A DNA stretch of 64,000 nucleotides from Sclerotinia nivalis (Eukaryota; Ascomycota; Leotiomycetes; Helotiales; Sclerotiniaceae): positions 1,674,001 to 1,738,000 of the forward strand of contig JAPEIS010000015.1 in assembly GCA_029531795.1 (NCBI GenBank). Direction: 5' to 3'. Below the pieces are notes generated by a model. It was not told the origin of the DNA, did no database searches, and was given only the letters and a program-made list of their open reading frames with translations. Both the position numbers and the translations under genes were made by a program. Below are positions 34,712 to 47,170 of the stretch, piece by piece; the stretch's first letter is position 1, and each line of letters begins with the position of its first letter.

Positions 34712-37021
34712 CGTGTGACTGTAATTGATCTACCTCTCCTTCCTTCTGCCAACCACCATCTCTTTGTATAAGATCAATATGCGACCGCATGCATTAAAAG
34801 GATTGTGTGGCAGATGGCAGATGGCCGATACGCGCAAAGCGGTTAATAAAATTGACGCGACTTCAATTCCCGAGGAACAGATTTGATCAAGTTAATGTCA
34901 ACCTTTGTAATATGGGAAAAGAAGAGAGGAATATTTCGTCGCAGTCGATGTGCGAATGTTGGCAGATGAAAAAGAATCCTTGTGCGACAGATTTAAGATC
35001 AATCTTTTGACGTTGAATGTTGAATGTTGGTTGTATCGTGAATATGTATAGTTGAAGTTAATGGAATGGAGGATTTGATGAGTTGAGGTTCGATAGTATC
35101 AATTTCTCGCTTTCCCAATAGGTTAGATTTAGGAAAATGGGCTACGCTTAACCTCAATAGGATATTACCTAAGGATTCAAGGAGATGGCAGGTTAATGAC
35201 AAGGATTTGATGTCATGTAGTCATGTATTGGAGATTTTGGATTTTGCTATGTAAGATTATCACAAAAGTTATATCAAAATGCACCGCCTCTTTCATCTTC
35301 ACCGTAGAATTAATTGATTTGCTTATTATATTCTATACCTACTATTTTATTCTGTCATTCTATCATTCTTTACTATTAATATCGATTTTATTCACTCTCC
35401 AGCATGAATGTGCTGGCATTGACTCGCATTGACTCTACGGTACTCTCTGTTAACAAACTTGAAAGGCACAATAATGAGTCCGTTTTCGGTACAATACTAA
35501 TACGTGCTAAAGAAAAAGAACCTAAAGGAACGTGACATTCAAACATCATACAAAGACCTTCACACTCTCTTTTAGTCTCTGAACGCAAAGCGTCACAAAA
35601 AAGGCAAGATCTCATAATTAAATACCTAGTACTCTCTTCCTAGTTATTCTGCCTCCACGGCAGTGGCCCAGCGGAGCGTCATTCCATCCAAACAATTAAG
35701 GATTCCCCTGACGCGTTTGAGAAATTATGTCAATACTGATATACTGATAATTAATCGCAAAGACGAAGAAAATCGAATAAATGAATGCGAGTTCCAAGTT
35801 TTCGCTATAACTATTACAGTACCCTTATTCTTTGTCTCCCCTCCCTCCTTACGTTAAGGCTACACTAGTAGCACGTGCATCTTTCCAATAGAAGATTGTG
35901 TGATATATATTCCTGCGGGTATCTTATGGACCGGATAAATTGTATTGTATTGTATCGCGATGAGAAAATGATGATGAACCATATCTTGCGACGAACCATA
36001 AGACGTGATGTCATTGAAGAATCCGGTTCTTCCAATGCAGAAGTGAGTTGGCTGAGCTCTAGGATCCAACCTCTTTGAAATACTTGACGACCACTTCCGG
36101 ACTTCATCAGCAAAGCAAGTATACTATTCCAAGCATCTGGCTCTTAAAATGATAGCCATTCAAAGATGTAAAAATCTTGGTGCGACGGAAATCTAACGTT
36201 TACAGTAGGAACCAGTCATTCATACGATAATAATCCATAGCCTTAGACGTCCTAATGAAACTGCCTACCCATCCCAACGTTAATACATCTTTCCCCTCTC
36301 CCCTTCCCCCCTTCTTTTCTCCCCTCCCCTTTCCTTTCCTTTCCTTTCCTTTCCTTTCCTTTCCTTTCCTTTCCTCTCCCCTCTTCCCTCTCCTCTCACT
36401 ACCCCAACTCCAGCCCCAACCCCAATCCCCCATCCGCAATCCGCAATCCCAAATCCTCCCCAACCTTCATCCTGTCCACCAACTATTCTAAACCCACTGC
36501 GACTCATTCATGCAATCCCCTCATATCATCCCACATCATCCCACATCATTCAAATATACAAATATCCAGAATCTGCCGAATATTTTGATAGGACACCCTG
36601 TAGTATCAAGGCAGTATCGTTACACGATTCTGCTGCTATCCGGATAGATATGCTATGTATACTATATAAAGATTGAAGAGGTGGAAGCAATACGAGGTGT
36701 ATATTTATGGTTTTGACAGCTTCGTAGTATGAAGAACGCACGCAGATAACAACTTCACATTCGAGGAAATGATAGAAAAGTACTTGAAAATCATAATTAC
36801 TACTTCATGTTTAGCTTAAAGAATAACATAACCATATGTATCATACAATTATAGTAATCGCACAGCACAAATAAAAGAAAAAGTTTTGTATACCATGCAT
36901 GCCACGCTTAGGCATACAAGTCGTGGTATCTTTTCCATACTCCAAAGCCAATAACCTCATTTCCATAACACCATAACCATCATAATACAACCAACACAAA
37001 TTTATCTGATACAAAAAAAAC
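34712..37021. other. Intergenic region upstream of set1
   Basis: No supportable gene in 2.3 kb. Contains the TTTCC array at 36329 and repeated CACATCATCC near 36525. Open frames across 36200-36507 are composition artefacts. Confidence 0.5.
36329..36374 (+). repeat. (TTTCC)n pyrimidine microsatellite, ~9 copies
   Basis: Pentanucleotide tandem repeat flanked by about 60 bp of C/T-rich DNA on each side. Confidence 0.9.
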
Positions 37022-38412
37022 CTATTCAGTATCTCCGATCGTCAAAACAAACTCCTCTTCATCCTCATCAAACTTGATCAGGCACTCTGGTAAACCACAT
37101 TTCAAGGCTGGCTCTAAATCCTCATCATCAACATCAAAAGCACCCAAGAAATCTAATTTCTTGTACTCTGCATGGCTCAAGTTCTCCTTTTGAGCAAAAC
37201 GAGCTGGAGTAATGGTTTTGTCCGAGTCATGAGAAAGGTTACTGGTTGAGCGCGGTAATGTGGCATTTACTCTCTTGTTCAAGGTTAGAGGTGGCGCATC
37301 CTTCTTTTGAAGAACATTGGAAGCTGATCTACCTTTGGTATAACCAATGGTACTTCTAGAGGTGGCTGCTGCAGCTGTGGCACGCATAGTGTTATTCGTA
37401 ACAGGTGCAAAAGTAGGCGTCTTTCTACCTCTTAAGAATGATGATGCTGGTCTTGGGATTGCTGTTGATGGTCTCTTTGAAGGCTCCACTACCGACCTTG
37501 GAAGAGTTGATAGAGCGGATGCTGCTCGGCGAGACGCCATTGCTGTGGGACCTCTATTTGGTATTGTAGCTTTGGTTTTTTCTTCCGTGAGAACTGTAGT
37601 CTTGGCTGGTGCTCTCTTTCTCAAATTTCTGAATGTTTCGGGAACATCACCAACAGTCCAATCCTCTTCCATTGATGCCAATATTTGCTCATCCGTCTTC
37701 TTTGCACGTTCAACAGCAGACTGTTCCAAATCTCGCTCTAGTTTTGATTTACCACTCTTATCATTGGTGTTATAGAATTCACTGAGCGCTCCTCTGGTAA
37801 GATTTTCAGGCTTAAGCATATCGTAATTAAGACAGCCGGTAGGGAAGACATCTGAGTCGTATGGTAGATCCTTGGATCGTGGTGGCATATATTCGATTTC
37901 AATATCTTTAAGAGGACTCTCATCTCCATGTACATCAATCTTGACCTTCTCCGAAACCTTGGGCTTGGGTCTGCGAGCACTTGTTTGTTTAGATACAGTC
38001 TTTTCGAGCTCCTTCTCAGGTGCGGGGCCTGCAGGAGTCTGGAACACTTTGGTTTTCGCATTTGTAGTTTTCATACCAAGAGGAGCTCGATTGCGAGGAC
38101 CTATTACTAGTCAGCCATTGATCTGGCCATGTGTCATGTAAAATTCTTACCCATAGGTGTAACAAATGCATTTTTATCGAAAGTAGCATCTTTTCCTCCT
38201 AAACCCTTGCCCTTTGTACCAAGTACAGTTCCTTTTCCTCCAATTCCTCCTGGAGCGTTCTCATCATTCAATGGGACCTTTAATGGTGTTTTGGGGAATT
38301 TATTTCCTGGAGTCTTTGGCTGTAAACTTCTTGTAGTCTGATTGAGGGGTTTAGAGGCAGCGACTTGTTGATGGCCATGAACCAAATTCTCTTGATCCCG
38401 GACTGCAAACAT
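37022..38412 (-). CDS. D-box and KEN-box protein, candidate securin
   Basis: Exons 38412-38151 and 38100-37022, with a 50-nt intron, give 446 residues. The join restores MGPRNRAPLGMKTTN. Residues 92-95 (RAPL) form a destruction-box core in a setting like the N-terminal D-box of fission-yeast Cut2, and a KEN box is present at residues 392-394 (AQKENLSH). Both mark APC/C substrates. The N-terminus has KTPLKVPLNDENAPGG; the middle has EYMPPRSKDLPYDSD and KPENLTRGALSEFY; the C-terminus is acidic. A basic, disordered N-terminus with degradation signals and an acidic C-terminus fits securin, the separase inhibitor, but securins have little sequence conservation, so this is a suggestion. Alternatives: another cell-cycle-controlled nuclear protein. 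Confidence 0.6.
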
Positions 38413-38889
38413 ATTGACTTAAACTTTTGGTGCAATAATGTTCAAATGTAATTTATCTTGAGGAAATGTATTACATTAGAATTATGAAGTTCGTAAGTTC
38501 CTCCGTCGACGCGTATTTAGTAAAGGCAAATACCATAAACTTTATTTTATTTGTAAATATCAAGGTTCCGTAGTTGAGATTTATTATTTTGATTTGTTTC
38601 TACAGCAACTCTCTCTCTTTCATTACCCAAAGCTTCTTCCCATTTTTGGTATCACACATCACACCCCCTTGCTCACAGACCAACCATTCACCCCTGTTTA
38701 ATGTTCGGTTGGCAATAATACTCTCTTTGGTCTCTCTCACCCTTTAACATCTGCAACATTTCAACAGTCGCAACTTCTTCAACTTCTTTCATACCATCAA
38801 CATCAACCATAAAGATATTTTTTTGTGATATCAAACTTACTACTACTTTACCTCAATAAACCGTGTTAACCAACAAATAAATCTTCAAA
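38413..38889. other. Divergent promoter region (securin candidate / tropomyosin)
   Basis: About 480 bp between two divergent start codons. C/T-rich stretches on the plus strand (38600-38770) before the tropomyosin start are usual for strongly expressed fungal genes. No distinct element called. Confidence 0.5.
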
Positions 38890-39622
38890 ATGGATCGCAT
38901 CAAGGAAGTAAGTAACATGATCGAAACTAACCCCGCCATTTGTCCCTCAAAGCTGCGAAATTCTCCTCTCCATCAGGACATGGTCGCCGAGACTATTTTG
39001 GAATGGTTCTGAGAGAAGGATGCTGATTTTGCTTTCCATAGAAATTGAACACCCTCCGCGTCGAGGCCGATGAAGCTACCTCAAAGGTTCAAGAGCTTCA
39101 GGACAAGGTTAAGGCTCTCGAGCAAGAGAACCTCCAAAAGGAGCAAGAGATCACATCCCTTACACATAAGAACAACTTGTTGGAATCCGAAGTTGAGAAG
39201 TTAGAGAGCGGGATCAAAGAGGCCAAGGCTGTGGCAGAAGAAGGCAGTGCACACGGTACACAGAACGAGACTCTTCAACGAAGATTACAACTCTTGGAGG
39301 AGGAAGCTGAGGAAGCCGATAAGAACCTCCGCGAGACAAACGACAAGTAAGTGATAAATTCTCGGATTTCTACAAAAATAGGGGTTTGGTTCATAAGTTT
39401 TGCACATCTGGCACATCTTCATATCCACAGAAACATAAGCTGACTTTGATCTGTCTCAGACTCCGTCAAACCGATGTTAAGGCCGGCCACTTCGAACGTA
39501 AGGTCCAGGCTCTCGAACAAGATCGTGATCAGTGGGAGGCAAAGTTCGAGGAGATGGCTAAGAAGTATGCTTCTGTGCAAAAGGAATTGGAGGACTTCCA
39601 AGCGGAGATTGGCAACATTTAA
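38890..39622 (+). CDS. tpm1: Tropomyosin
   Basis: Three exons, 38890-38907, 39042-39346 and 39460-39622, give exactly 161 residues, the usual fungal length. The first coding exon is only 18 nt (MDRIKE) before a 134-nt intron. The protein is one continuous alpha-helical coiled coil with Leu, Ala and charged residues in heptads: KVQELQDKVKALEQENLQKE, KNNLLESEVEKLESGI, LRQTDVKAGHFERKVQALEQ, and the C-terminus ELEDFQAEIGNI. It binds along actin filaments, supporting cables and the contractile ring. The join NDK|LRQTDVK matches the family. No stop-free alternative to the short first exon exists. Confidence 0.97.
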
Positions 39623-39817
39623 ATTGGTTTTTGTTTCACAGTGGACATTCTGTTCTAGAGCTTTTTAGGTGCATGGTTACAGAATAATTGCAGTTAAGCC
39701 TCGTATGCGCTGGCGGTGGTACGCTGTTTTTACATGATTTGCTTCTCGATCCATATCGAAGTCACATACCAAATATTACTGCGAGTTCTGATTGTGAATT
39801 TGTTAATAGATTCCCTT

Positions 39818-40551
39818 TTAATTATTACCTCGTCGCACATCTGCTGCTGCTCTGCTCCCAGACTTCTGTTTTTGTCTCGTCACTTTTCTTTCCGCCTTTG
39901 ACTCATATGTGAACTTCTTCTTCCGTGGTTTCTTGGGCCAAACTTTTTTGACCTTCTCTTCTTGTTTCGTGACCTTTCCCCTTGCCTCATCTATACCATC
40001 ATCACTGTCGTCTTCGTCCGCAGTTCTTTTTATTCCCTCTTTCGATATTTCTATGCCTTCGATTGTGACAGTGGTGTATTTATCCTCATCGATATATTCC
40101 TCTTCGTGATCCACCACTTCTTCTTGCACATCTTTCTCTTCCTCCTCGTCTTCATCATCTATGCCTCCCCACTCATCCCCATCTCCGCCATCAAATTTCT
40201 CGTCCACATCCTGTAATAGCGCATTTACAGCTTTGACATGCTCATTCAACTCGGCTCTCCTCTCTTCTCGCAACTAAACATCAAAACATTAACCAACGAC
40301 AACACTCAAAGCAACAAACAACAAACCTGCTTCCTCATAACAATTCTCTCCTCCCTGGCCTTCTTCTCCGCTTCCTCCTGTGCCCTCTTCACCCTCTGAA
40401 CTTTCCGCTTGTGAAAACCAGTCAAATAATCCTCGCGAGCACTTAAATCGAAATTGATTTCTTCAATCTTGTGGTCGAACTTTCTCTTCTTTTTCTGAGG
40501 TGGTAATACCGATCTTTTCGGACGAGGCTTAACTATGAATGAGGAATCCAT
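39818..40551 (-). CDS. rrp17: Rrp17/Nol12-family nucleolar protein
   Basis: Exons 40551-40327 and 40273-39818, with a 53-nt phase-0 intron, give 226 residues. The N-terminal half is the Nop25/NOL12 domain, with basic KRSVLPPQKKKRKFDHKI and YLTGFHKRKVQRVKRAQEEA, running across the junction into LREERRAELNEHV. An acidic middle (GIDDEDEEEEKDVQEE) is followed by a Lys/Arg-rich tail. Yeast Rrp17 is a nucleolar 5'-3' exonuclease used in 5' end formation of 5.8S and 25S rRNA. The start is set at the ATG at 40551, where family proteins begin; an in-frame ATG at 40599 would add 16 residues. It converges on tropomyosin, with 195 bp between the stops. Confidence 0.9.
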
Positions 40552-40822
40552 GGTGATTGATTTGTGATTTCGATTGCTTTTGGCGCACTGGGAATTCAAT
40601 GTGTTTTGAGGTTCGAAATAATATAATCCTGGGGAAGGAATAATTTGGGCAGATCTTACCGCTTTGGCTTAGTCATTCATGTATGTGAATCTCTCCATAT
40701 TGGCCATCCTTTTGCTTACGTAACATTCGAGAGAGCTCGAGGTTGCACTTGTCGGAGCTTAATAGAACAGCTTCATCAACAAGACCATCCCGCATCACAA
40801 CTTTACAACTACAAAAGTCAAG

Positions 40823-41832
40823 ATGCGGTACTCACTTGTTGGATCGCTACTTTACTACGCTGCTGCAGTGCAAGCGTTTAAAGATACATCGCCTTTCCTT
40901 CTATTCTCATCGTCGGAGTGAGTTACATTTCCAGCCATTCGCCTCATACCATACAGTTACTGACACGAAAATGGCAGATTACCTTCTTCGATACAAATTG
41001 AGCGTCAAGGATTAGACACCGCCTCATCAGTCCTTCAAAATGCCAAGAGTTTCCTCTCTACCTGTCCCTCTGATGTCTACATCATTATCCAACAAGCAGC
41101 TCTTGCCGCCTCAGACTTCTCGACCAAAGACTCCGTTCCTCATTTGAAAGCTGCTTTCTCGGATTCTAGGGTTCGAGCAACATATAATGTTATGGATGTT
41201 GTTTATGAGGGTGGTAATCTGGCTGAGGAATTGGCACAGCATATTGAGACGAAATGCGGCAAGAAAGTTCAACGACGAAATAACGCTGGGCTTGAGTCCA
41301 CTGATGGCGCTGGAAATGGTATTATTGTATCAAACTTGAATACATTGTCAACTGCGAAAGTAGCAAGAGCTGAGGAATTCAATGATCAAGGTTCGTATAG
41401 CCGTCTACACCACTGTCTAGGATTCTCGTAACTAATATTCCAACAGATGTTATGCTCAACAGCGCATTCTACGAACATCTCCCCAGTGGTCCAGAATACA
41501 CCGTCATCTACACTACAACACCTGTTGACTCTGTACTCTCACAAAAGGAACCAGAGCTTGATGTTTACGAAGCGGTGTTTGACGCAAGCGCCCATTTCGA
41601 TTTGAAGAGAGACTTCAGAATCAGGGCCGATAATTCAACGGATTCACCAGATAATAGACCTCTATTCGAGAAATATCAATATTTCACTCCTGGTATCTTC
41701 ATGGGACTGGTTGTCGGACTCCTCCTTCTCAGTATCCTTTCTGTAGGTTTAAATGCAGTATCGAGTCTCCAAGTTTCATATGGAGCTTTCGATAAGGAGA
41801 TGGGACCATCTGCCCAAAAGAAACAGCAGTAA
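40823..41832 (+). CDS. big1: Big1-like ER membrane protein
   Basis: Exons 40823-40917, 40978-41390 and 41447-41832, with introns of 60 and 56 nt, give 297 residues. It has an N-terminal signal peptide (residues ~1-18, ending VQA) followed by FKDTSPFLLFSSSEL, the motif that opens mature Big1 proteins. A luminal domain of ~220 residues is followed by one membrane helix near the C-terminus (GIFMGLVVGLLLLSILSVGL) and a short tail ending KKQQ, compatible with ER retrieval of the KKxx type. Yeast Big1 is needed for cell-wall beta-1,6-glucan; the C-terminal part also resembles the Voa1/Ac45 V-ATPase assembly factors. The two functions cannot be separated by sequence here. Divergent from rrp17, with 271 bp between starts. 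Confidence 0.85.
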
Positions 41833-43555
41833 TGTGGTTGAGACATGGGAAGAAGGTAGATTGAAATGGAATGGAATGGTTGGGACAGGAGTTATTGCGA
41901 AGTAAAGGTAGTGTATGATTTTGTATGTATAAAGTATGCATGGGTACTCAATAAATGGTATGGGATTTTCAAACTTGACTTTGTCTGATGGCCGAAGAAT
42001 GGAGAATTGACAGTTTTTTAATTAATATTGTGCATTGCTAGATGTAGGGACCTGCGTTTGTGGTGCGGTGAGCTGAAGTCTTGTCCTGAATCATGTCGGT
42101 GAAGCCTTCGATAATTTACTTTCCAATAAGGTTAAGCATATCCTAAATCCATTCTGCAATCCATGAATCTCCAGTAAAAGCGATGTGAATTCATAGTTGG
42201 ATCTTCAGGCAAAAGACGTGTAATATTTACCCGTGGATACTTTATTCCTCTTCTTCCCCCTCCCCCCTCCCCCCGCCCCCAAACCATCCGTACCGTCTTT
42301 CTAGCCATCAACTGTTCGCTTTACTTGGATGTTGAATGTTGGATATTGGATATTGGATGTTAAATATTGGATATCTACTTGCTAGAATACTAAGAGTGGT
42401 ATACTTCCTTCTGCTTACTTTTTCCCCAGTTCTTATTATGTTTCTTGGATATTATCTAGATCTATATCTAGATCTATATCGAGGTTCTTTGTATATCATT
42501 ATGATTCATAAAATGTAATGTAATGTAATTTTAGTCTCAAGTCTCGCTTGTTGAGAATGGATCGTGGAAATGTGAGGGTGTTTGTTAGGTAGTTAGTAGT
42601 TAGGGGATAGGGAAAGAGGGGGAGTGGTGAAGGAGTGGAGAAAAGGAGAGGGAGAGGGAGAGGGAGAGGGAGAGGGAGAGGGAGAGGGAGAGGGAGAGGG
42701 AGTAGGATATATAAAAGGGAGATAGGAGATGGGGATATGAATATATTTGAATTGAATCAGGATGGATAGATATAGGAAATTGTATATGAATATGAATATG
42801 AATATAAGTGTGAGCATACCACAAGCACGTATCATTTCTCTCTAGAGATTTATTGGAATATTACCCCGTTACGTTATATATTCCAGGGAAGCTCAAAGGG
42901 TCTAATAGGCTTTAATCATAGATCATAGTAGAAAACAGGTATCTGAACAATATGATACCACTGTGCTTTTCAGCTGTGAGGAAGTTAGGAAATGATTGTA
43001 CTCTCTTGAATCTGAGTGGACTTTAACCGGAAAATTGTTTGTTGAATTGATCGTTAGTTATGGTGGGTTCATGTGTGAAGCTGTGGCTCTGGTGCTGCTC
43101 GTGCTTAGCCTATAAACGAGGAGACGGAAATGGTTGAGAACTGATTGGAAGATATTTGAGGCTGGATTAGGTCGAATAGAAATTAGAGATTGGAGGAGAT
43201 TGGATTGTCTTGCCCATAGAAGAGAAGAGGAAGAGGACGAGTGATAGGTTGGCCTAGTTGCCACTACCGGAATAAGCATTTGAGAGATCTGGGTCAACGA
43301 ACTGAGTGCTCAGGAATTCCAATGTCATATTATCATGTCACCAGTGGATGCAGCACGTGTTTTCAATGAAAATAAGTGTTTCATAGAACTATCTCATGAT
43401 ATACACAAATAAATAGGGAACCTCAAGCATACAAGGTTCCATGCTGTTTCCCTGGCCAATCCCAAAATCTTTAAAGTATTTTTGATCCCCTTCCTAAACG
43501 CCAGACTTCCGGATATAAATTACCCAAGCCACCCTAATCAATGTCCCTAGCGAAT
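41833..43555. other. Intergenic with simple repeats
   Basis: Contains near-tandem TTGGATATTGGA text at 42330-42375, ATCTAGATCTAT repeats at 42455-42480 and the GAGGGA array at 42645. Frames at 42593-42835 are antisense reads of the array. No gene called; the 79-codon minus frame at 43058-43297 lacks support. Confidence 0.5.
42645..42702 (+). repeat. (GAGGGA)n microsatellite, ~9-10 copies
   Basis: Hexanucleotide purine array; the G-rich strand could form a quadruplex, which is inference from its GGGA spacing. Confidence 0.95.
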
Positions 43556-44263
43556 TTACTTTTCTGGAGCATCTGGTAGTCTCTCAATAACATACTTTCC
43601 CCTCGCGACACTCATAATTGGCACACCAGGAACCTTCCTAACTCTTCTCTTCAATTCCCTATCGTTCGTCGCCACAATATAGATCTTATGCTTCTGTACT
43701 CTGTCCACAATACAATCATCTGCATAAACACCTTTGTGATCACATTGTAATCTTTGCCATCTCTCATCACGAGCAATTCGCAGCGCGATACGGTATCTAG
43801 GGCCAAGTTTTTCCAATTCGGCCATGACGCAGGAGGTAATGATGGGAATACATTTGGCATAGAGACAATCCATAAGGGATTCGAGGAGAGGAAGTTTGCG
43901 TTGAACGGTGTGAGAGAGGAAATTGGTATCAACGAGGATAGAATATGGAGGGACAAGGGCTTCGTTGTATTGGAAGAAGAGGGCGGAAGAGACTTGAGGT
44001 CTGTGATACGTCATTAGCTATGAACTGGGGAAATGGAGGACGAAGGAAAACATACGCTTCTCGAACAAGCTCCTTTGGTTTATTGGCTCCTTCTTCTCCT
44101 TTATCTTTGTTTTCCTTTAGGCGAGCATCTCGTTGTCCAATTACTCGTTTGACCTGAGGAAAATGTCAGCATACTGGTGGGCGGACTATCGATAAGAGGT
44201 CAAGAAATGCTTGTAGATGATACTTACAGCACCAAACTTGCGGGTTTTAGTTGCTTTACCCAT
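43556..44263 (-). CDS. fcf1: rRNA-processing endonuclease Fcf1/Utp24
   Basis: Exons 44263-44228, 44153-44056 and 44000-43556, with introns of 74 and 55 nt, give 192 residues, the family length. The N-terminal exon (MGKATKTRKFGA) and linker (KRVIGQRDARLKENKDK) lead to the PIN domain. Acidic active-site residues are visible in YSILVDTNFLS, VMAELEKLG, YADDCIVDRV and ATNDRELKRRV. Utp24/Fcf1 sits in the small-subunit processome and cleaves pre-rRNA at early sites for 18S maturation in the nucleolus. The gene is intact and highly conserved. The first coding exon is only 36 nt. Confidence 0.97.
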
Positions 44264-45228
44264 TGCATAAACTCTTTGAATATATGCGCAATTAATTAAT
44301 ATATGGTTGTGTAGATTCGCGGGAAGAGAGTATGCGACAGACTGATGATGTTTTCTCGATAAGTACTCTTGAAATCATCAATCAAGCAAAAATGATAAAT
44401 TTCGATAATTCTGCCAAATATATTTTCACCGCCTTTAGGTCAAGCCTATCCACTAGCTCAGCTTACATAAATATGCATTGTTGCCCCTAGTAACTATTAA
44501 TAAGTCAGCTAAAGAATTCGCTAACCTCTTTTGTTATATTGTATATTTCTTGGTTGGAGAATGCAGGAACACGAGGGTGGGAAAGAGGAAAGAGGAAAGA
44601 GCGAACGGACAAATACGAGGGTAAAATAGAAGTAACATACATTACATAATAATAAGATCATTTGAATGCATGAATTCTCTCTTTCCTAATTTAGTTTACT
44701 CTTACTCTTATATTCAATACAACATACAACCTCAACAACTAACTTCTTGAATAACTTCATCTATTCAATATACACATCTTTTCCATTCGTTATTGCTATA
44801 GTATTTTAAGCAGTGTTTTGATACCCCCTTCACTAATTCCATACAATTCAGCCTTGTTTGCACAACTTCTACGATATCCCCACAGATTTGGATACCCCTT
44901 GTAAACATTACTGTTTCACTGCTGGAAGAGAGATTCATTCTCAACCATCAGTTTCCTGCTGCACAACAACGAAATTAAGGTCGTGATCAACTTTGGAAGG
45001 TCTGCTGGGACGAGAGAACAATTTTGGAACTTGAGATTGAATTGAGATTCGACTTTTGGAAAGGATTTGAAGCAAACATACTCGATTTTTGATTCATTTC
45101 CCGTAGGATTTCATACCCTTCGGTCCGTCGGTTCGCTGCGACAACATTCGATAGTTGGAGAGTACAAACCAACTTCTATTACGAGCGCCAGCCATTTATA
45201 CTCGAATACGAATTATAATACACATAAG
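44264..45228. other. Divergent promoter region (fcf1 / csi2)
   Basis: About 960 bp. The last 160 bp before the csi2 start is free of stops in the csi2 frame back to an ATG at 45067, a possible extension or long leader. No other gene seen. Confidence 0.5.
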
Positions 45229-46230
45229 ATGCGATTCCCTAAATCGGTAGCTTCTGCTGCCTTTGCAGTTTCATTATTTGCCATGCCAATCATTGCTGCA
45301 ACTACCGCAACAACGGCGGCTACAACAGCTACTTCAGATCTACCAAATCTTTCGAGTGTGGCAGCCTCGGAATCTTCTGCCGCCGCAGTATCAACGAGAA
45401 CCACAACATCAAGTGACACAACGTCAACTGGGACAACAATACCAGAGTCGATTGCCGTAATTACAGGTGGATCTACAACCAGTGGAAAAGCTTCTTCTAC
45501 ATCCGCTTTACCAACATTGGCTGGAGCATATACAATCCCAACAGCTTCCGTTCCTCCAACTTCGAATGCACCATATATGCGAGCATCAAGTTATCCTGAA
45601 GGAACAGTTTTTATTGCAGTAGGTGCAGTTCTTGGATTTATGGCGCTGTCTGTTTTGGTTTGGCGTATGATGGTTGCTTGGGCTTTACACAGATCCGTTA
45701 AACGCGCTGCCAGACAACCAAGCCATGTGGATAAGAAACAATTGTTCCAAGGTCCTCCAGCACCGTTTTACAAATACGCCGACAAGGAATCGACACTTTC
45801 GCTTGGAGGAGGATTGGGTGGAAAAAGTGGCAAGAAGAGACCAACGACTGGCAATGGAACACAATCTCAAACATCTTTATTCTTCAGTCCTACAGCTCTC
45901 GCCGGTGGTAATAATCCAGGGAATCGTACATCGAATTATCTTCCAGCCGGATACTACGCAGCAGGAAATGCAGTTCCAGGCGCGTATCCTGGTGATAGAC
46001 AAAGTATCAATATGTCAAATCTCACTCCACAAGGACATGCGAGAGGACATCATTCACCACCTGGTAGCCCTACACATGGTACTCATTTCGAATCGAGCAC
46101 ATCGGATCTGAGGCAAACCGATGGAAATGTAAGGGCACCGAGTGCATATTTGCAGGATCTTTTCGATGGGGATAATTCTCACCCAGCGCCACAGCAAGGA
46201 GGACGTGATAGACGATCCATACGCTACTGA
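45229..46230 (+). CDS. csi2: Csi2-like cell-surface membrane protein
   Basis: Intronless, 333 residues from the ATG at 45229. It has a signal peptide (SVASAAFAVSLFAMPIIAA), a Ser/Thr/Ala-rich extracellular stalk (residues ~24-105) likely to be O-glycosylated, and one membrane helix at ~123-145 (GTVFIAVGAVLGFMALSVLV). This is followed by the conserved juxtamembrane WALHRSVKRAARQ and a Gly/Pro/Ser-rich cytosolic tail. The PEGTVFI-to-SVKRAA block is the hallmark of fungal Csi2 proteins, linked in yeast to chitin synthesis at the bud neck. An in-frame ATG at 45067 would add 54 residues but would bury the signal peptide, so the inner ATG is preferred. Confidence 0.8.
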   Translation: MRFPKSVASAAFAVSLFAMPIIAATTATTAATTATSDLPNLSSVAASESSAAAVSTRTTTSSDTTSTGTTIPESIAVITGGSTTSGKASSTSALPTLAGAYTIPTASVPPTSNAPYMRASSYPEGTVFIAVGAVLGFMALSVLVWRMMVAWALHRSVKRAARQPSHVDKKQLFQGPPAPFYKYADKESTLSLGGGLGGKSGKKRPTTGNGTQSQTSLFFSPTALAGGNNPGNRTSNYLPAGYYAAGNAVPGAYPGDRQSINMSNLTPQGHARGHHSPPGSPTHGTHFESSTSDLRQTDGNVRAPSAYLQDLFDGDNSHPAPQQGGRDRRSIRY

Positions 46231-47170
46231 TGTGAATGAGGGAGGTTCTTGATTATTGGCTTATGGGTTATATTGCTTTGCTACCATTTTGTAAACTGCG
46301 AATGGATCGAATTCATAGGCGTTCTTTGAATACATGCATAAAACATGAAAGGTTGGTTTACAATTACAAGGGTTTGATACTTTCAGAGTAGTTATTAATG
46401 AATGGTGCGTACATGCATGAGAGGTTGGAGCGTCTTTTATGGAATGATTTGATGGTTTGATGTCGTCTATTGCGAATGCATCTGGGGATTGGGAAGCATT
46501 TTGTAAGAGTGGAGGTCAGGGTGATGGTAACGGTGTGAATGGCAAACGGGAATGTTGTGAAGCTGGCCGTTAGCTTGTATATAGATCGATTGATACGATA
46601 GCGAGTTGAAATGAAGTGAAGTTCTTAAATTCTTATTGACTAGTTTAAGAGATGTACAATGGTGATACATCTGCAAAGTTGTGGAAGGCCACTGAGTTTG
46701 AGGAAAGTCAATAAATTATAATTTATAAAAACTGTATTTCTACATCTTTCTCCACGCTACCTTTAGGGTGTACTTTGTGTCCACTACATTCCATGACATT
46801 TACATTGGTAATTTTAATCCTTTCAATGGTTCTTCTGGACTCAACAGTCTTTGACAAACTTTCTATACAGCTTCATCATTTTCAAGACTGTATCGTCTGG
46901 GCAATATAAATTTCATGGTCAATTTCCTCACTGTAGTCCATATCTGCACTAGTCTCATGGCTAGCTTCACCTTATACGATTCTGTCTACTTTATATGGAC
47001 CTGCATTATAGACCCGTACTATACTTATATAATCCAACTCATCTATTGATCTCTATTGATCTCTATTGATTTCCATTGATCTCCCTTGACCTGATAACCT
47101 TTGACATATTATTTTCACAACAATCCAACCACCAAAAGATTTTCCTACAATAACTCTTTCACACAAAGCC
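46231..47170. other. Intergenic, no gene seen
   Basis: AT-rich. Imperfect tandem CTATTGAT units at 47041-47095 lie about 75 bp upstream of the APH-like gene at 47171. Confidence 0.5.

Noticed and set aside
36200..36507. Lys/Glu/Gly-rich frames on the minus strand
   Set aside because: Caused by the TTTCC array and C/T-rich flanks.
42593..42835. Frames with SPSPSP / SLSLSL runs on the minus strand
   Set aside because: Antisense reading of the GAGGGA array.
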